A stretch of 64,000 bases of DNA from Cynocephalus volans (GCF_027409185.1 NC_084469.1:83797918-83861917), one strand, 5' to 3'. Counted from the first letter of the stretch, positions 24,791 to 37,952 are shown. The notes: generated by a model from the sequence alone, not told the origin. Made by a program: numbers and translations.

Positions 24791-24994
24791 AAAGTATGGC
24801 TGCTCTGGCTGAAAGAGAAACAAGAAGGGTACAGAGCCCTGTACCCCTCTCCTATTCCTGGAAGTTCTTCTCTGGACATCTTGGAGCTGAGTTTGAAAAA
24901 CACTCAGTCCAAACTCTTTGTTTTTCACTTGGGGAAATTGAGGAATTCACCAGAATGACTTGTCTGAGGCTTGCAGTGTTATTTTTTGGCAATC

Positions 24995-25432
24995 AGACTG
25001 TATTAGTCCATTTATGTTGCTTATAACAAAGTACTTGGAACTGGGTAATTTATAAGAAAACAAAACTTATTGCTTACAGTTTCTGAGGCTGGGAAGTCGA
25101 AAGTCCATCTGGTGGTGGTGACAGTGACCCAGGGGTCTCACATTGCAAGATGGTGGAAGCAGAGAGACAGCAGAGAGAGGGAGAAAGACAGACTCTCCTC
25201 TTTCTTTAAAGCCCTCAGAACCACGCCCTTGACCACCATTTTTAATCCTTTCACTACTGCATGGTCCTACAATCCAATCACCTCTTCAAGGCTCCACCTT
25301 TTAATTACTGTAATAGGATTTCCCACCCTCTTAACAGTCACAGTGGGGGCTAAGTTTCTAATACATAAAACTTGGGGGATGCAATTCAAGTTTCAGGGAG
25401 TTTTGGGGGGACATAATCGAATCCACTACACA
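24995..25432 (-). mobile_element. MaLR LTR (MST/MLT1-like)
   Basis: The minus strand runs from the 5' end near 25430 (TCGATTATGTCCCCCCAAAA) to ACTTTGTTATAAGCAACATA at about 25015. About 430 bp. Confidence 0.75.
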
Positions 25433-26123
25433 GACAAAATCCATGGAAAGCCAGAGAAATGTTCAGGACCTCCCTCCTTTTCCCTCCACCACTCCCACCT
25501 CAACCCTTCCCGGGGGATGGAGATTCTGATTGCCTTGGTAACAGACCTGTTTGAATTAAACATGAGCATGTTATTGGATTGAAGGTTAATGACCTAATGA
25601 TTAACAGCAGAGACTGAATTACAGGGAGATGGATTGTGATAATTGTAGCCATGAACTCAAGAGTCTCCGATGAGAGAGATTAATGAGAGGAAACTGTTCC
25701 TGTCCCACTTCCAGTTTGGAGGATAGAGTGGTTCCCTCCTGTAGTCATCAACCCTCAGCCACCAGGCTCTCAGCAGAGTGATGGGGAATACAAATAGGGA
25801 CCCAGGGGCAATGCATTTGGGCCAGGGAGTCAAATACTGATGTCTGCCCTGGCAATGTCACTGTTGTAGGGTCAGGGCAAGTTGCTTCCTTGCTCTGGGC
25901 CTCAGTTTCCTTTTTGGTAAAATAGGTGGAGGAATTTATGTTCCATTCACTCTTCAGTGATGACGTGAAGACCACATGGATTGGAAAACAGCTTTGAAAA
26001 GGAATGAGCATACTATGAGTCAGGGAAGACCCCTTTGCAAGTGGCAAAAACCCAATTTAATTAGTTTAGTCAACCACATCATAAAAAAAAGGAATTTATT
26101 GACTTGTGAAATTGGAAAGATCT

Positions 26124-26168
<45 letters not shown>

Positions 26169-26960
26169 TCTGGCTTAGGCACAGGCAGACCCAGGGAATG
26201 AATTATTGTTCTCAAGAATCTTCTCTTTTTCTCCAGTTCTTGGCTCTGTTTTCTTTTGGGTCATCTCCTCATTCAGGCAGACTCTCCCATGAGCTGGCAA
26301 AGATGTCCCTGGCAGTGCTAAACTTACATCATCCTCACAGCTGGTGGTCCTTCTGGGTAGTTCCAGCAAAAGTCCTAGGAAGAATTCTGACTGGCCAACT
26401 TCGGTTGTGTACCCATCCCTGAGCCAATCACTATGGCCAGGAGGATGCAGTTCCCTGATGGGCTCAGCCTGGCTCATGTGCCCACCCCTGAGGAGGAAAG
26501 AGTGAAAGAAGCTCCACCCAGACTAGATGGACTGAGTGACGGTGAGAGGGCAGTTCCCCACAGAGACTCTGAACAGAGAGAAAACATGCACCAATGATAG
26601 TGACTGGTGCCATCCCAGCAAGAACGCATGCCCTCACTCTTCTGTCTACCTTGAACCAGAGAGGTGCCTCTTTCCCAAGGACCAAAGGCAGTTGCTTCTG
26701 TCTCCAGTGATGAGATGGCTGTTTGGTCTGCATAATTTGGATAAAGAACCCACTCGCTGCTGTGGTTAGCTGGATCTGCATGTTGCAGTAGGCTGGGAAT
26801 ATACTTGACTCCAAATGAACATAAAGTCCCCAGAGCTGAGCAAGTTGAATGGACAAGGATGTGGTCTTTATCCTGTGGCAGCAGTTACCTGGCTGCCATT
26901 CAAAGAAAGGACACAGTGAGGATATGACAGAGAAAAACCATGTTGTCTTATGTATTTCTT
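25433..26960. other. Unassigned intergenic; MIR at about 25840-26000, TG/AG microsatellite at 26122-26168
   Basis: CTGGGCCTCAGTTTCCTTTT marks the MIR. A (TG)n tract is followed by (AG)n. No gene was recognised. Confidence 0.5.
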
Positions 26961-26967
26961 TAAAATT

Positions 26968-27062
26968 ATTAAAGTATCAGTTACAGCGTGGTGCTGATAA
27001 TACCAAGGTCAAGGGTTTGGATCCCTGCACTGGCCAGCTGCCAAAAACAAAAAAACAAAAAA
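26968..27062 (+). mobile_element. tRNA-Ile SINE monomer, 5' part missing
   Basis: GCGTGGTGCTGATAATACC and GGGTTTGGATCCCTGCACTG give the 3' two-thirds of the tRNA-like unit, followed by an A-rich tail. Confidence 0.8.
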
Positions 27063-27196
27063 CCATTATAGAAGTAAATATGATCCATTCTACTTTTAAA
27101 AGTAGATCATTATATATAAAGCCCCTTTTAATCACCACCCCTAGTCCCAGGCTTTTGCATATCACTCCTGCTACCAGTTTTATAAGTTTGACCTAT

Positions 27197-27403
27197 TAAA
27201 AATACTTTATTTTTTTTTAATTTTAATTTTTTTTAAAAAGATGACTGTAAGGAGATCTTAACCCTTGACTGGTGTTGTCAGCACCACGCTCACCCAGTGA
27301 GCTAACCAGCCATCCCTATATGGGATCCGAACCTGTGGCCTTGGTGTTATCAGCACCACACTCTCCCGCGTGAGCCACGGGCTGGTCCCCTAAAAATACT
27401 TTA
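27197..27403 (-). mobile_element. tRNA-Ile SINE dimer (CYN-type) with target-site duplication
   Basis: Two tRNA-like units joined head to tail on the minus strand. TAAAAATACTTTA at 27197-27209 and 27391-27403 flanks the insert. Confidence 0.9.
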
Positions 27404-27511
27404 AAAATCCATTATGTACTCAGAAACCATATCTATTGGTGTGTGTGTGAATCACTGAGGATGGGCTAGGCTCTGCTGTGATAATGAATAATTTCAAAAG
27501 TTCAGTGGCTT

Positions 27512-28160
27512 CCCCTGCCCACACCCAGGCATACCGCCGGCACCTTGGGGCCCTGCAAGGGGCCTGGGGTATGGAGCCGGGGACCAGACAACCCCGCCCA
27601 CACCCGGGCTCACCACCAGCGCCAAGGAGCATGCCAAAAACATCACCTCCATGTGGGTGGCTCACCATAGCCACCACAGTAACCACAGCTGCCACGAAAG
27701 TAGCTAGATGTCACAATCACCACGAAGATGGTCTGCCAGCCACTGGAGTACATTGACACAAGGAGAGTCACCAGCAGAGACCAAAGAAAAGAAGAGGATG
27801 TCTCTCTCCACAAGGCCCATTCCAGAGTGACAGAAGATGCATCTACTCTATGATCATATTGGGGGACCTGAATCCACCTTTCAGAATTGGGCAGATCATC
27901 TAGGCAGCAAATCAACAGAGTAACCATTACTCTTTCAGAGGGAGAGAAGAAATCTAGGGTTATCAGTGGTGGGAGGGGTGGGAGAGGGAGATGGGGAGAG
28001 ACTGGACAAGGGGCATAAAGAATAAGCATGATTTGTAACAATATACATACTAATAATATTGATTTGATCAACAGATGTCAACATTGAATCCCAAAAATAT
28101 GTATAATCAATTATGATTCAACAAAATAAATAAATAAATAAATAAATAAATAAATGAAGC
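27512..28160 (+). mobile_element. 5'-truncated copy of the VNTR composite element
   Basis: It begins inside one 80-bp-type unit (27512 to about 27592), continues into the 3' module (about 27640-28125) and ends in an (AAAT)n tail (about 28126-28155). CAAAAGTTCAGTGGCTT at 27495-27511 and CAAAAGTTCAGCAGCTT at 28161-28177 form a 17-bp target-site duplication with two mismatches. The 3' module matches the reverse complement of 53990-54510. This copy proves the transposing unit and its 3' end. It is inserted in an older repeat whose halves lie at about 27440-27511 and 28161-28400. Confidence 0.85.
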
Positions 28161-28399
28161 CAAAAGTTCAGCAGCTTAACACACATTTATGTTTTTAACC
28201 CAACACATGTTTGACAAGTGTCTACAACAGAGATCTGTTCACTGGAGCCACCGAGGAACACAGGCTGATGGAGGCTGAGAGAGGAAGAAGGAAGAAATGC
28301 TGACTTGTGCTCTGTCTCTTAAAGCTTCCACCCAGAAGTGATTCATGTCACTTCTCACATTTCATTGGCCTCACCTAACTCCAAGGAGTGGGAAATCTT

Positions 28400-30820
28400 G
28401 AGCTGGGAGAACTGGAAACATTTGGTAGGCAGCGCCAATGACTCCTGTAGGGTTAGCATGTCATCTGCGACTGTTTTTATTCCATAATATTTTAGGATGT
28501 ATCCTCATGGATGCATTTAGATGGCATTCATTATGATGGGTCAAGAAGCCAACACAAGAGAATGGTGTGTGATTCTAACATCCCTAAGGCTTTTTATTGC
28601 TAAGCTCTCTTTACTATTCTTAACCTCCAATCTGACAATGGAGCAATTCGTCAAGCAAGAGTGAGTTATTTAATCAGTGCCTATGGGTGTCCTGTGCCAG
28701 AAGATATCAATGACCCGAGGGGTGGGGGAGCTGTTGTCCTGCCCTTGCAGAGCTTTGTGGCTTGTTCAGGAGGCAGCAAAAAGCCCATTGCTGAGGTGTG
28801 GACAGCCAGGCTGAGAAGCTCACAGCAGAGAGGAATCCCAGGCCTGCAGTAGCCAGAGAGGGCTTCCTGGAGGGGGTGGGGGCAGGTCTGGAAGGATGGA
28901 CAAGACAGGGACAGGCAGGAAAGGTAGGGTGGTCAGCATTCTGGGTGTGACAGTAACTCGTATACCAGGTCAGTGTGAGTTAGACCCATGATCTCTGTCT
29001 CCATCATCACATGATATATCACAGGTCAAACCATGGCTTTTTATCCTTGACAGTGGATACTCCAGGACACCAGCACCACAGTGTTGAGCTGAAGGACCTA
29101 TGGCTGAAATCTTCTTTCAAACTGGGCTTAATGAATTTTTCTGAAGCCAGTCCTGAGCTTGGCACTGGAAATCATGGTAAAAAATGACAGTAGTAGGTAA
29201 TTATTGAATGCTTACCATGTGCAGGCTCCACGTCCCTTAGCGAGTGGGTGGTTGTGTAAGGAATAATATGCAGCAACAGTAGCATCAAAGCTGGCACTGA
29301 CATAACTACTTACTGCATGTAGTAAACAGTGGAGAAGAGGTCATTAGATTCTAAGTGACCTGTACGTATTAACTTCTGTCTGCTGGCAGTCCCACAGGGC
29401 AGGCACTCTTACTATTCCCACATCTCAGTGAGGAGGCTAAGGTATGGAAAGGTTCAAGGTCCTTGCCTAAGACCATGTAACTAGTAAGTGGCGGGGACGA
29501 GACTGCAACCCAGGCACCAGGACCCAGGGGAGGAATGCAGCAAGCTCTGCCTGTCTCTGCCCACCTTGCAGTCCAACAAACAGCACATAAGCTACACAGG
29601 GCTGTTTGGGCCTGGCTGGGGACCTGCACTGGCTGAGTCCACAGTTTTCTTTCCATCTGTCAACCCCAGTCCCAGTAATGATGCCTAATGTGCAACTGGA
29701 GCCTCCTGCCTGCTGCCTGCTGCCTGCCGTAGTAAATAGGGCTCCTGCCGGCTGGATTAACCACAAGGTCCTTCTTGGAATTGCTTTCCAGCACCTCTGT
29801 GGTTTTCCCTGGAAGGGGAAGGGCATTTTTCCACAGCTACCTGATGGCCACTGTCCCAGCCACCCTCAGCTGAGCTGGTAGGACAGTGCAAGGCAGAGAT
29901 TCTTAACCTCTTCTGTGCCATGGGCCCCACTGGGAGAAACCTTTGGACCTCTTCTAAGAATATTCTTAAGTGCATAAGGTAAAATATATAAGATTACAAA
30001 GGAAACCAATTATACTGAAATGCAGTTGTCAAAATGTTGAAAAATATTTGTAATACGTGTGTTATTTTGTTAAGATTTAATAACAAAATCTAGAGGTTAG
30101 GACTAATGACTATAAGAAGTTCAGAGGCAAGCAGACAGGAAAGTCTCCCTGGAGGATTTGGGCTTGACCTATGCCTTAAAGGATGGGCAAGACTTGCAAA
30201 GACAAGGAGAATGGTTTATAAATACTGAGTGGAAGAGATAGGGCTGGTGTCAGAGAGAAGGGGTCTCCGAGCTTGACAGAACAGGACATAGAAACCTGGG
30301 TGTGTTAGTCACTTTAATTGGGGCCACAGGTAAATTCTAACCTTTTAATTACTTTCTATATTTTACTATAAATGCCAATCAGTTCCAAGTATCTGAAATA
30401 ATGAAATGGCATTCAATTAAAAATACTTTTGTCTCCAAATCAGATGCTTCACGAGAGTGTCCTGCTTTGGAGTCCTTGGATTACATATGATCTGTGTAGG
30501 TGCTCTGTCTGTGTTAGGGCTGGGGCCAGCACAGTGGGATTTCTTGGGGCTGAGCTAAAGGAAGGTGAAGCACTCCCACTGCTGATCTTCTCCCCAAATA
30601 CTTTGGGGACACCTTCAGTGGCTCGGAGGAAGCTCCAGGCTCCACTTGCTGGAGTCTTGGATCATCATGAGAATCCAAGGTCAGGCAGCTGATCCTGATT
30701 TGAGGGTTGAGCTCAGACAGATCCTTGTGGACTGGGGCCCCAGGGGCCCCAGGAGAGAGGTCTTGCTCTAGGTCACAGAATCATGGGAATGCAGGGAAAA
30801 TTGGATATTGTCTGTTTGAG
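28400..30820. other. Intergenic; L2-like at about 28700-28960, MIR-like at about 29190-29530, rest unassigned
   Basis: TATTGAATGCTTACCATGTG and CAGTGAGGAGGCTAAGG support the MIR. Overlapping short frames at 29370-29980 on both strands look like chance. Confidence 0.4.
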
Positions 30821-31130
30821 GACCCATTGCTCCCTTGGCCTGAAGAATGTCCCTGCCCCATCTCACTCCATCTTCAAGGCTGCCCTTGATGCCACCTTCT
30901 CTGAGGCTTCTTTGATCCCTTAGCCTAGAATGGCTGCTCCTTCCTTGAGCCATCTCTGTTCCATCTGCACCTCCTGGGACCTTCTCATTTCCTGTCTCCT
31001 CGCAGAACCACTCTCACCTTGCTTCTCTGTCCCACTGCACCGAGAGCTCCTTGGGCCAGGGATGGTGTCTTGTTCCCTTCTCACTTTCTCCCTCCCTCCT
31101 GCCCTCTCTCTGCTATGTATTGAAGAGGAG
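30820..31130 (+). repeat. L2 fragment
   Basis: Pyrimidine-rich L2 3' pattern, including GAGAGCTCCTTGGGCCAGG. Confidence 0.5.
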
Positions 31131-31240
31131 CCCATCATCTTTTGAGGACTAACTGGTTGATTAGTGATGGCCGTCAGGACCTCTTCACCTGGTTTTTTTA
31201 GAAAAATGGTAGCACATCCTCTGGTGGGTAATGGTGGGGA

Positions 31241-31350
31241 TCTACTGAACAGTTGAATTCATTCATTCAACAAATATTTATGGGATGTCTGTAACTCTAC
31301 TGAGCAGTTGAATTCATTTGTTCAACAAATATTTATGGAATGTATGTAAC
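31241..31350 (+). repeat. 55-bp tandem duplication
   Basis: 31241-31295 and 31296-31350 are adjacent copies (TCTACTGA[A/G]CAGTTGAATT ...) differing at a few positions. Confidence 0.9.
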
Positions 31351-31449
31351 ATCAGGACCCCATAATTGATCCTCTGATCCTTTTCCATTAGGGATGGAGC
31401 AGGGCTCAGCTGAATCCCCCAAAATAGAAGTTCACTTGTCTAATAGAAT

Positions 31450-31900
31450 ACAAGATAAGCATAAAGGCTAGCTTAGCATGAATTTCTCCAAGTTCTCTCT
31501 TTTCCCATGGTTATTTGATATTTTGAACCTTCGATACGGGGCAAGATGACATTATTTACAGAAGTTTTGAGCTGTTTCCATACAACCTGGAGCTGCAGTC
31601 TTGCTATGAGGCACATACTATCCAGACCCCGAGAAGCCAAGGAAGACATCAATCAACACATGCTGATTGCACTGTGAGCCAATTAAAAATCCACCACGAC
31701 CTGGGACCCTTACTCTCAAAATTTAGCCTATAAATGCTTGTGATTCTGAGCCTTCAGGGAGTTCAGGTGCAGCATTCGCTGGCCTGTTCTTGGTTGGTGC
31801 TCTCCAATAAATGCTAATATTTCCTACTGCAAATCTTGATATACAATTTTTTTTGGCTGGACTGTGCGTGGGTGGCGAACTCCATTACTGTGTGTCAAAC
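31450..31900 (+). mobile_element. Probable ERV LTR
   Basis: A TATAAATG box at about 31729, a CCAATAAATGC polyadenylation signal at about 31803 and the end CGTGGGTGGCGAACTC at about 31868 are arranged as in class I ERV LTRs. No internal viral gene was seen. The 5' boundary is uncertain. Confidence 0.45.
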
Positions 31901-34600
31901 ACGAGGCCAGGCTCTGGGGATAGGCAGTGAAAACACAAAGCCCCTGCTTTCACTTTAGTTGGAAAGACAGAAAATAAGCTAAATAAATTTGAAAAATGTC
32001 AGGTGGTGATAAGTGCTATGAAAAAAAATAAAACAGGCAAGGGGGATACAGAGCGGGCAGGGGCCCTGTTTTAGATGGTGTGGTCAGGGAAAGGCTCACT
32101 GAGAAGGAGACCCATGAGAGGAATGAAGCAGGAGCCACACTGGCACCAGGGCCAGGAGTGTGCTGTGTCTGCACATGTTCAAGGAGCACTAGTGGCTGGT
32201 TTGGTGAGCTGCGAGCTAGGGGTCTATGGCTAGCCATGAGGTGGGAGGGCTGGGAGCATATATATCATGCAGGGCTCTGGAGGCCACTGTTAAGCCTGTG
32301 ACAAGCCTTCCAACGCATTCGATGGCACCATGGGAGGTCCTGAGCAGAGGAGTGACCACTCTCATTTGCGTTCTAAAAGGATCACTGTGGCTGCTGTTGG
32401 GGCAAGACTGGAAGTAGGAAGACAGGGACCTCTTTTATTACTGTGGGTGAGAAAGCATGGTCTTTGGATCAGTCAGCAGGGCAGGTGGTGAAAAGTGGAT
32501 GGACTCAATTGCAGGGATCAGATACGGAGTGTGAGAGAAAGTCCTCAAGGATAATGACAAGATTGCTGGTCTGAGCTGCTGGATAAATGGAATTGCTGGA
32601 AAGGGGAAGGCTGGGGGAGGCACAGAATTGGGGAGCAGGAACTAAGGGTTTGGTTGCGTTGGGAAGAGGAGAGCCCCTTAGTCCTGGAGACACACAATCT
32701 CCTTGATCTGTGTCCAAGTTCAGGACTAGTACAGAATGATGCCCTCACCCAGGGCACCATCACCCCAGCTGGCCAGGAGGGTCCTCCCAGAATGAATGAA
32801 ATATGAGGCTCCCTGGGAGAGAAGAGCTGGGAGGCTTTCTGAGGGAGAGGTGTTACATTCTGAGAACCTTTCCTTAGCCAGAGAAGACGAGGGTCTAGGT
32901 GGGAGCCGTGGTGGGGGGGGTGGTGGAACAGACCCCTTTGCATCATGAGCTGGAACAGCTGTGCTGTGTGTGGAAATGGACACCGGGATAGCCAGTATTC
33001 CTAACAGACATTCCAAGAAGCCAGGAGGTCTCTGGGAAGTTTAGTGAGAATTGAAGCACAAAAATCACATCCCTTCCAAAGTCTGAGAAACTGCCTAATT
33101 TTTGGAACTTGTCCTTTAATGAGGTGAAGAGGACTCAAAGAGATGAATTGGAATATACACCCTTTTCTCACATATCCTTTTATCCACTCAAGAAATCTCT
33201 ATTAGGAAAAAAAAATTAACTTTTAGCCTCTAACCAGGTTCCAGACATGGTACTAGGCACTGAGGTGAATAGAACATAGTCCTCACCCTCTGGGGGGAGA
33301 CAGAGAACAAACAAAGAAAGAAATTCATAATTACAAATTGTGAAAATGCTCTGATTGAAAACTGGGTATAGTGTTAGGGAAAGACGGGGTGATGGGGTGA
33401 GATCTAGTTTAGACTGGGTGGCCAGGAGAGGTTTTTTTGAGAAGGGACATTAACCAGGACCAAATAGGATTCAGCTATACTTGGAGGTACATGTGCAATA
33501 CTGAGAAAAATCGCTGGTAAATCAAACACTTGCAAATCAAAGCACATGGAAAGAAAAAGGGGGAGGGCTCTCTGCTGTGAAGGCGTGGCTAAGGGACTGG
33601 TCCTGGCTTATTTGCTGTTGAAAGCTACAAACATTTGTTGAACACTGGCTGTGTGCCAGATACTGTGCAAGGCACCAGGCACCGTGATAAGTGTGATAAG
33701 ATGTGATAGGTGATAAGTAAGCAGACACGACTCTTGCCCTCATGAAGCTCACTGTTTAAAGGGGAGGCAGGAATACCAGAGAAATGTGAATTGTGGTAAG
33801 TGCTATGCAGGAGGCTATGAAGTAAGAAGAGCAGACCACCTACTTTAGGCTGGGGAGGCAGAGATGGTTACTCCGACCTGATGAGGGAAAGACTGCTCAG
33901 AAAGGTTTGCTGGAAAGGGCACACCAGGCAGAGGGAGCAGCATGTGTGTGAAGATCTGAGGGACAGGAGCTCAGCACACTGGAGGGGCAGAGAAAGGCCA
34001 GTGTGGCTTGAGTCAAGTGAGCTGGAGATAAGGAGGGGTCTGGGCTAGTGGAAGTCAGCTGGGGCCAAATGATGGATTCTAGGACTGCAACCTAAATGCA
34101 GTATACATTCATGGAAAGTGATTCTTTAGAGAGAATGAACTGGTGGGAGAGAGGGAGAAGCAGGAGAGAGACCCAGACAGGATCTGGCTTGGAATAGGGC
34201 GATGGGTGTGGACAAGGACTGAGAAGTGTAAGAATTCGGTACATGCTTTGGAGGTTGGATTGACATGACTTGCTGGTGGGCTGGGTGTGAAAAGTGACTT
34301 CTCCGTTTTTCTCTCGAGAAACTGGGTAGATGGTGGTACCACTTACTTAACTGGAGACTTCTAGATGACGGTCAAGTTTGGGAGGTTTGATAAAAAGTTT
34401 AAATTTAGACCCACTGATATTGAAATATGTAGCAGGCAATTGGATATGCAGAGCTAGTGTTGAGAATAAGGGTCCATACATTTTGGAATTGGAGTGAAAC
34501 TGGATGAAATTGCCTGGTGAAAGAGCAGAGACATAAAGGAGAAGAGGATCCAGTTAAGAGTTCTGAAGAACTCCAACACTTATAGGTCTGGTAGTCTCTA
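31870..34600 (-). repeat. Series of L2-type fragments (about 31870-32600, 33220-33480, 33620-34600)
   Basis: Recurring reversed L2 signatures: AGTGAAAACACAAAGCCCCTG, CACTGAGAAGGAGACCCATG, TGAGCAGAGGAGTGACCAC, GGCAGAGGGAGCAGCATG. Open frames on both strands are shadows of decayed LINE sequence. 32720-33220 is unassigned. Confidence 0.6.
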
Positions 34601-35669
34601 TGCTGTTCTTTCTTCTTTTTAAAGAGACTTATTTTTTAGAGCAATTTTAGGTTCACAGCAAAATCGGTAGAAAGTTCAGAGTTCCCATATAGTCTCTCCC
34701 TCAGCCTCTCCCGTTATCAACATCCCCCACCAGAATGGGACATTTCTTACAATTGATGAACCTACACTGACACATCATTATTACCAAGTCCATAGTTCAC
34801 ATTACATAGTTTACTCTTGGTGTTGTACATTTTGTGGGTTTTGACAAATGTATAATGACATGTATCCACTATTATAGTGTCATAAGTTCCATTGCCCTAA
34901 AAATCCTCTGTGCTCTGCCTGCTCATCCCACTTCCTTCCCTAACCCTTAGCAAAAACTGATCTTTTTACTGTCTCCATAGATTTGTCTTTTCCAAAATGT
35001 CATGTAGTTGGAATCACACAGTATATACACTCTATGATTCTGCTTATATAAAACTTAGAAAAGACAAGTCTATAGTGACAACAGATCAGTGGTTACCAGA
35101 ACCTGGAATGGAGCTTTTTTTTGGGGGGGGGGGTAGTGTTTGACTAGGAAGCGGCATAGGGGAACATTTTGGGATGATAAAAATATTCCATATCTTTGTT
35201 GTGGTGATGATTATATAACTCTATACATATGTCAAAACGTATAAAAGTGGGTGGGTTAAAATGGGTCCATTTTATTTATGTAAATTGTAACTTAATAAAG
35301 TTGATGTGAAAAAAAGAAATGATACAGAGATATTGTTGTTCACTTTGCCTTGTTTCCTCCAATGGTAACATTTGCAAAACTGTCCTCTAATGTAGTATAT
35401 CTTATGCCAGGATATTGACATTGATACCGTTCACTGACCTTAACCAGATTTCCCTAATTTTACTTGTGCTCATTGTGTTTGTGTGTATACGTGTGTGTGT
35501 ATTAAGTTCTATACCATTTTTATCACCTGTGTAGGTTCATGTGCCCAACAGCACAGTTAAGATACTGATCAGTTCCAACACCACAAGGACCTCTCATGAT
35601 GCAATTTTATAACTATAACCATATCCTTCTCCTTCCTGTTCCCATCCACCCCCAATCCTACTTTCCCAC

Positions 35670-35815
35670 TTCTTTTTTTTTTTTGTCTTTTTTGTGACCG
35701 GCAGCACTGCAAGAGAACCGGCCATCCCTATATAGGATCCGAACCCGCGGCGAGAGCGCTGGTGCGCTCCCAGCGCTGCACTCTCCTGAGTGCGCCATGG
35801 GGTCGGCCCCTTCTT
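35670..35815 (-). mobile_element. tRNA-derived SINE dimer, divergent subtype
   Basis: The reverse complement starts GGCCGACCCCATGGCGCACT and has GCGGGTTCGGATCCTATATA and GGGATGGCCGGTTCTCTTGC. It differs from the other dimers by a longer GC-rich insert (GCGCACCAGCGCTCTCGCCG). Confidence 0.8.
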
Positions 35816-35969
35816 TCCTATTTCTAACCCTGGCTAGCACTAATTAGTCCTTTATTTCTAAAATTTGTCATTTCAAAAATGTTGTATATATGGAATTGTA
35901 TAGTATGTAACCTTTTGGGATTGGCTTTTAATTTGCTCAGCGAAATTCTCTGGAGAGTCGTCCAAATTG

Positions 35970-35970
<1 letters not shown>

Positions 35971-36034
<64 letters not shown>
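35971..36034 (+). repeat. (CA)n microsatellite
   Basis: About 32 CA units. Confidence 0.95.
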
Positions 36035-36035
<1 letters not shown>

Positions 36036-36067
36036 CTCAGTAGTTTGCTCCTTTTAATTGCTGAGTA

Positions 36068-36388
36068 TGGTGTGATGGTTACTTTTATGTGTCAGTGTGG
36101 TTAGGCTATAGTATCCAGTTATCAAACACTAATCTAGGTGTTGCTGTAAAGGTATTTTGTAGATGTAGTTAACATCTACAATCAATTGATTTTAAGTAAA
36201 AGACATTATTTTTGATAAAAATCCAATTTTGATGTGTGTAGGCCCTTCCAAGTTGAAGTCCCTAAGAGCAAAAACAGACTTAAGAGCAAAAAATAAGGTT
36301 TCTGAGGGCTTCTGAAGAAAAAAAATTTGCCTCAAAACTACAGCATCAACTTCTACCTGTATTTCCAGCCTGCTGGTCTGTCCTACAA

Positions 36389-36439
<51 letters not shown>

Positions 36440-36510
36440 TATATACATACATATATCTTCTATTGATTCAGTTTCTCTGGAGGACTCTGCTACCCACGGT
36501 ATAGAAGTAT
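36068..36510 (+). mobile_element. ERVL-type LTR (MLT2-like) with internal CA tract
   Basis: Starts TGTGATGGTTACTTTTATGT and ends TTCTCTGGAGGACTCTGCTA. A (CA)n array at 36389-36436 sits where the related LTR at 17748 carries its own microsatellite. Confidence 0.65.
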
Positions 36511-37801
36511 CACAGTTTGTTTAGCCATTCACCTATTGAAGGACATCTGGGTTGTTTCCAGCTTTCGGCTATTAGGAATAAAGTTGCTATAAACATTAGT
36601 GTACAGGTGGTTGTATAAACATGACTTTCATTTCCCAGGAATTAATGCTCAGGAGTGTGGTTGTGGGTTACATGTTAGTTGCATGTTTTATTTTTTTTAG
36701 AAAGTGCAGAACTCTTTCCCAGAGTATTTGTATAATTTTACATCCTCACCAGCAATGTCTGAGTGATCCAGTTTCTTTGTATCCTTGCCAGCATTTTGGT
36801 GTTTTCATTGTTTTTTATTCTAGCCATTCTGATAAGCATGCAGTGATATCTCATTGTGGTATTAATTGTCATTTCCCTAGTGGTTAATGATGTTGGACAT
36901 CTTTTTATGTACTTATTTGCCATCCTGTATTCTTTTCAGTGAAATGTCTGTTCATGTCCTTTGCCCATTTTCTAGTTGCTTGTTTATTTATTTATTTTTA
37001 CTGTAGAGTTTCGTGAATTCTTTACATATTCTAGATACTAGTCCTTTGAGGAGTCATCACTCTGGCTGGTTTGAACTCAAATGTCTCCCATTCCTCTGTG
37101 AGTTGTGGTAATTGTTTAACTGACGGCTTCTTTACCCAGCCTTTTGGAGTTTCGCTCTGTGCACACGTGGCACGTATTCAGGAACAGACTGGAGAGGAAC
37201 CCTATGCAGATTTCTGAGCTCTTTTTGCGATCAGCTCTTTCTCCTGATACTCCTTCAAAATCCCAGCCACCTCTGTCTCTCCAAACTCTGACCTCTGTTT
37301 CCCCAACTCAGTGAGATGTTGTGCTCTGCCTGAATTCCCCTTCCCTGCTCTGCAGTCTGGAAGGTGCCTCCAGCGGAAAGCCAGAGTGATTACAGGACTC
37401 ACGTCATTTGTTTCCCTTCTCTCAGGGATGACAGTCCTGCAATGTCAATTGCCTGAAAACTATTGTTTAATATATTTTGTCCAGTTTTCTAGTTGCTTAT
37501 GATGGGAAACTAACTTTAGTCCCAGTTACTTATCATAGCCAGAAGGAGACATACTGACCTGTGTTCTTATAGTAGGTCTAATATAAGCAGAAACACTGGG
37601 CGCTGTACATCTGCGGTGTCTGAGGATTGGAGTTAGAGGGCAGATCATTGGGTACTGGCTCTTTTTTCATCTTCTTAACCTTCCTAAGAATTTTCAGTTG
37701 TGGCCTGGACTGGTTCCTGAGAATACATACGTCCAGACATGCAAAGTTAAATGCCTGACCTGCTTCTGCAGGATTTCAAAGACCAGGATACGGGAAGACA
37801 A

Positions 37802-37802
<1 letters not shown>

Positions 37803-37844
<42 letters not shown>

Positions 37845-37920
37845 CACATATATATACGTATCTATTTTTTGCTTTTTTTTAGACATATATATATTTTTTG
37901 ACTTCGGCCATGTGGCCTAA

Positions 37921-37952
<32 letters not shown>

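Larger units (their letters stand above)
34610..37080 (-). mobile_element. L1M 3' segment, repeatedly interrupted
   Basis: Reverse L1M at 34610-35015, 35330-35664, 35816-36060 and 36511-37080. A forward L1M 3' end (35016-35325), a SINE (about 35670-35815) and an ERVL LTR (about 36068-36510) interrupt it. Recognised by GGTTCACAGCAAAATCGG and GGACATCTGGGTTGTTTCC. Confidence 0.7.
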
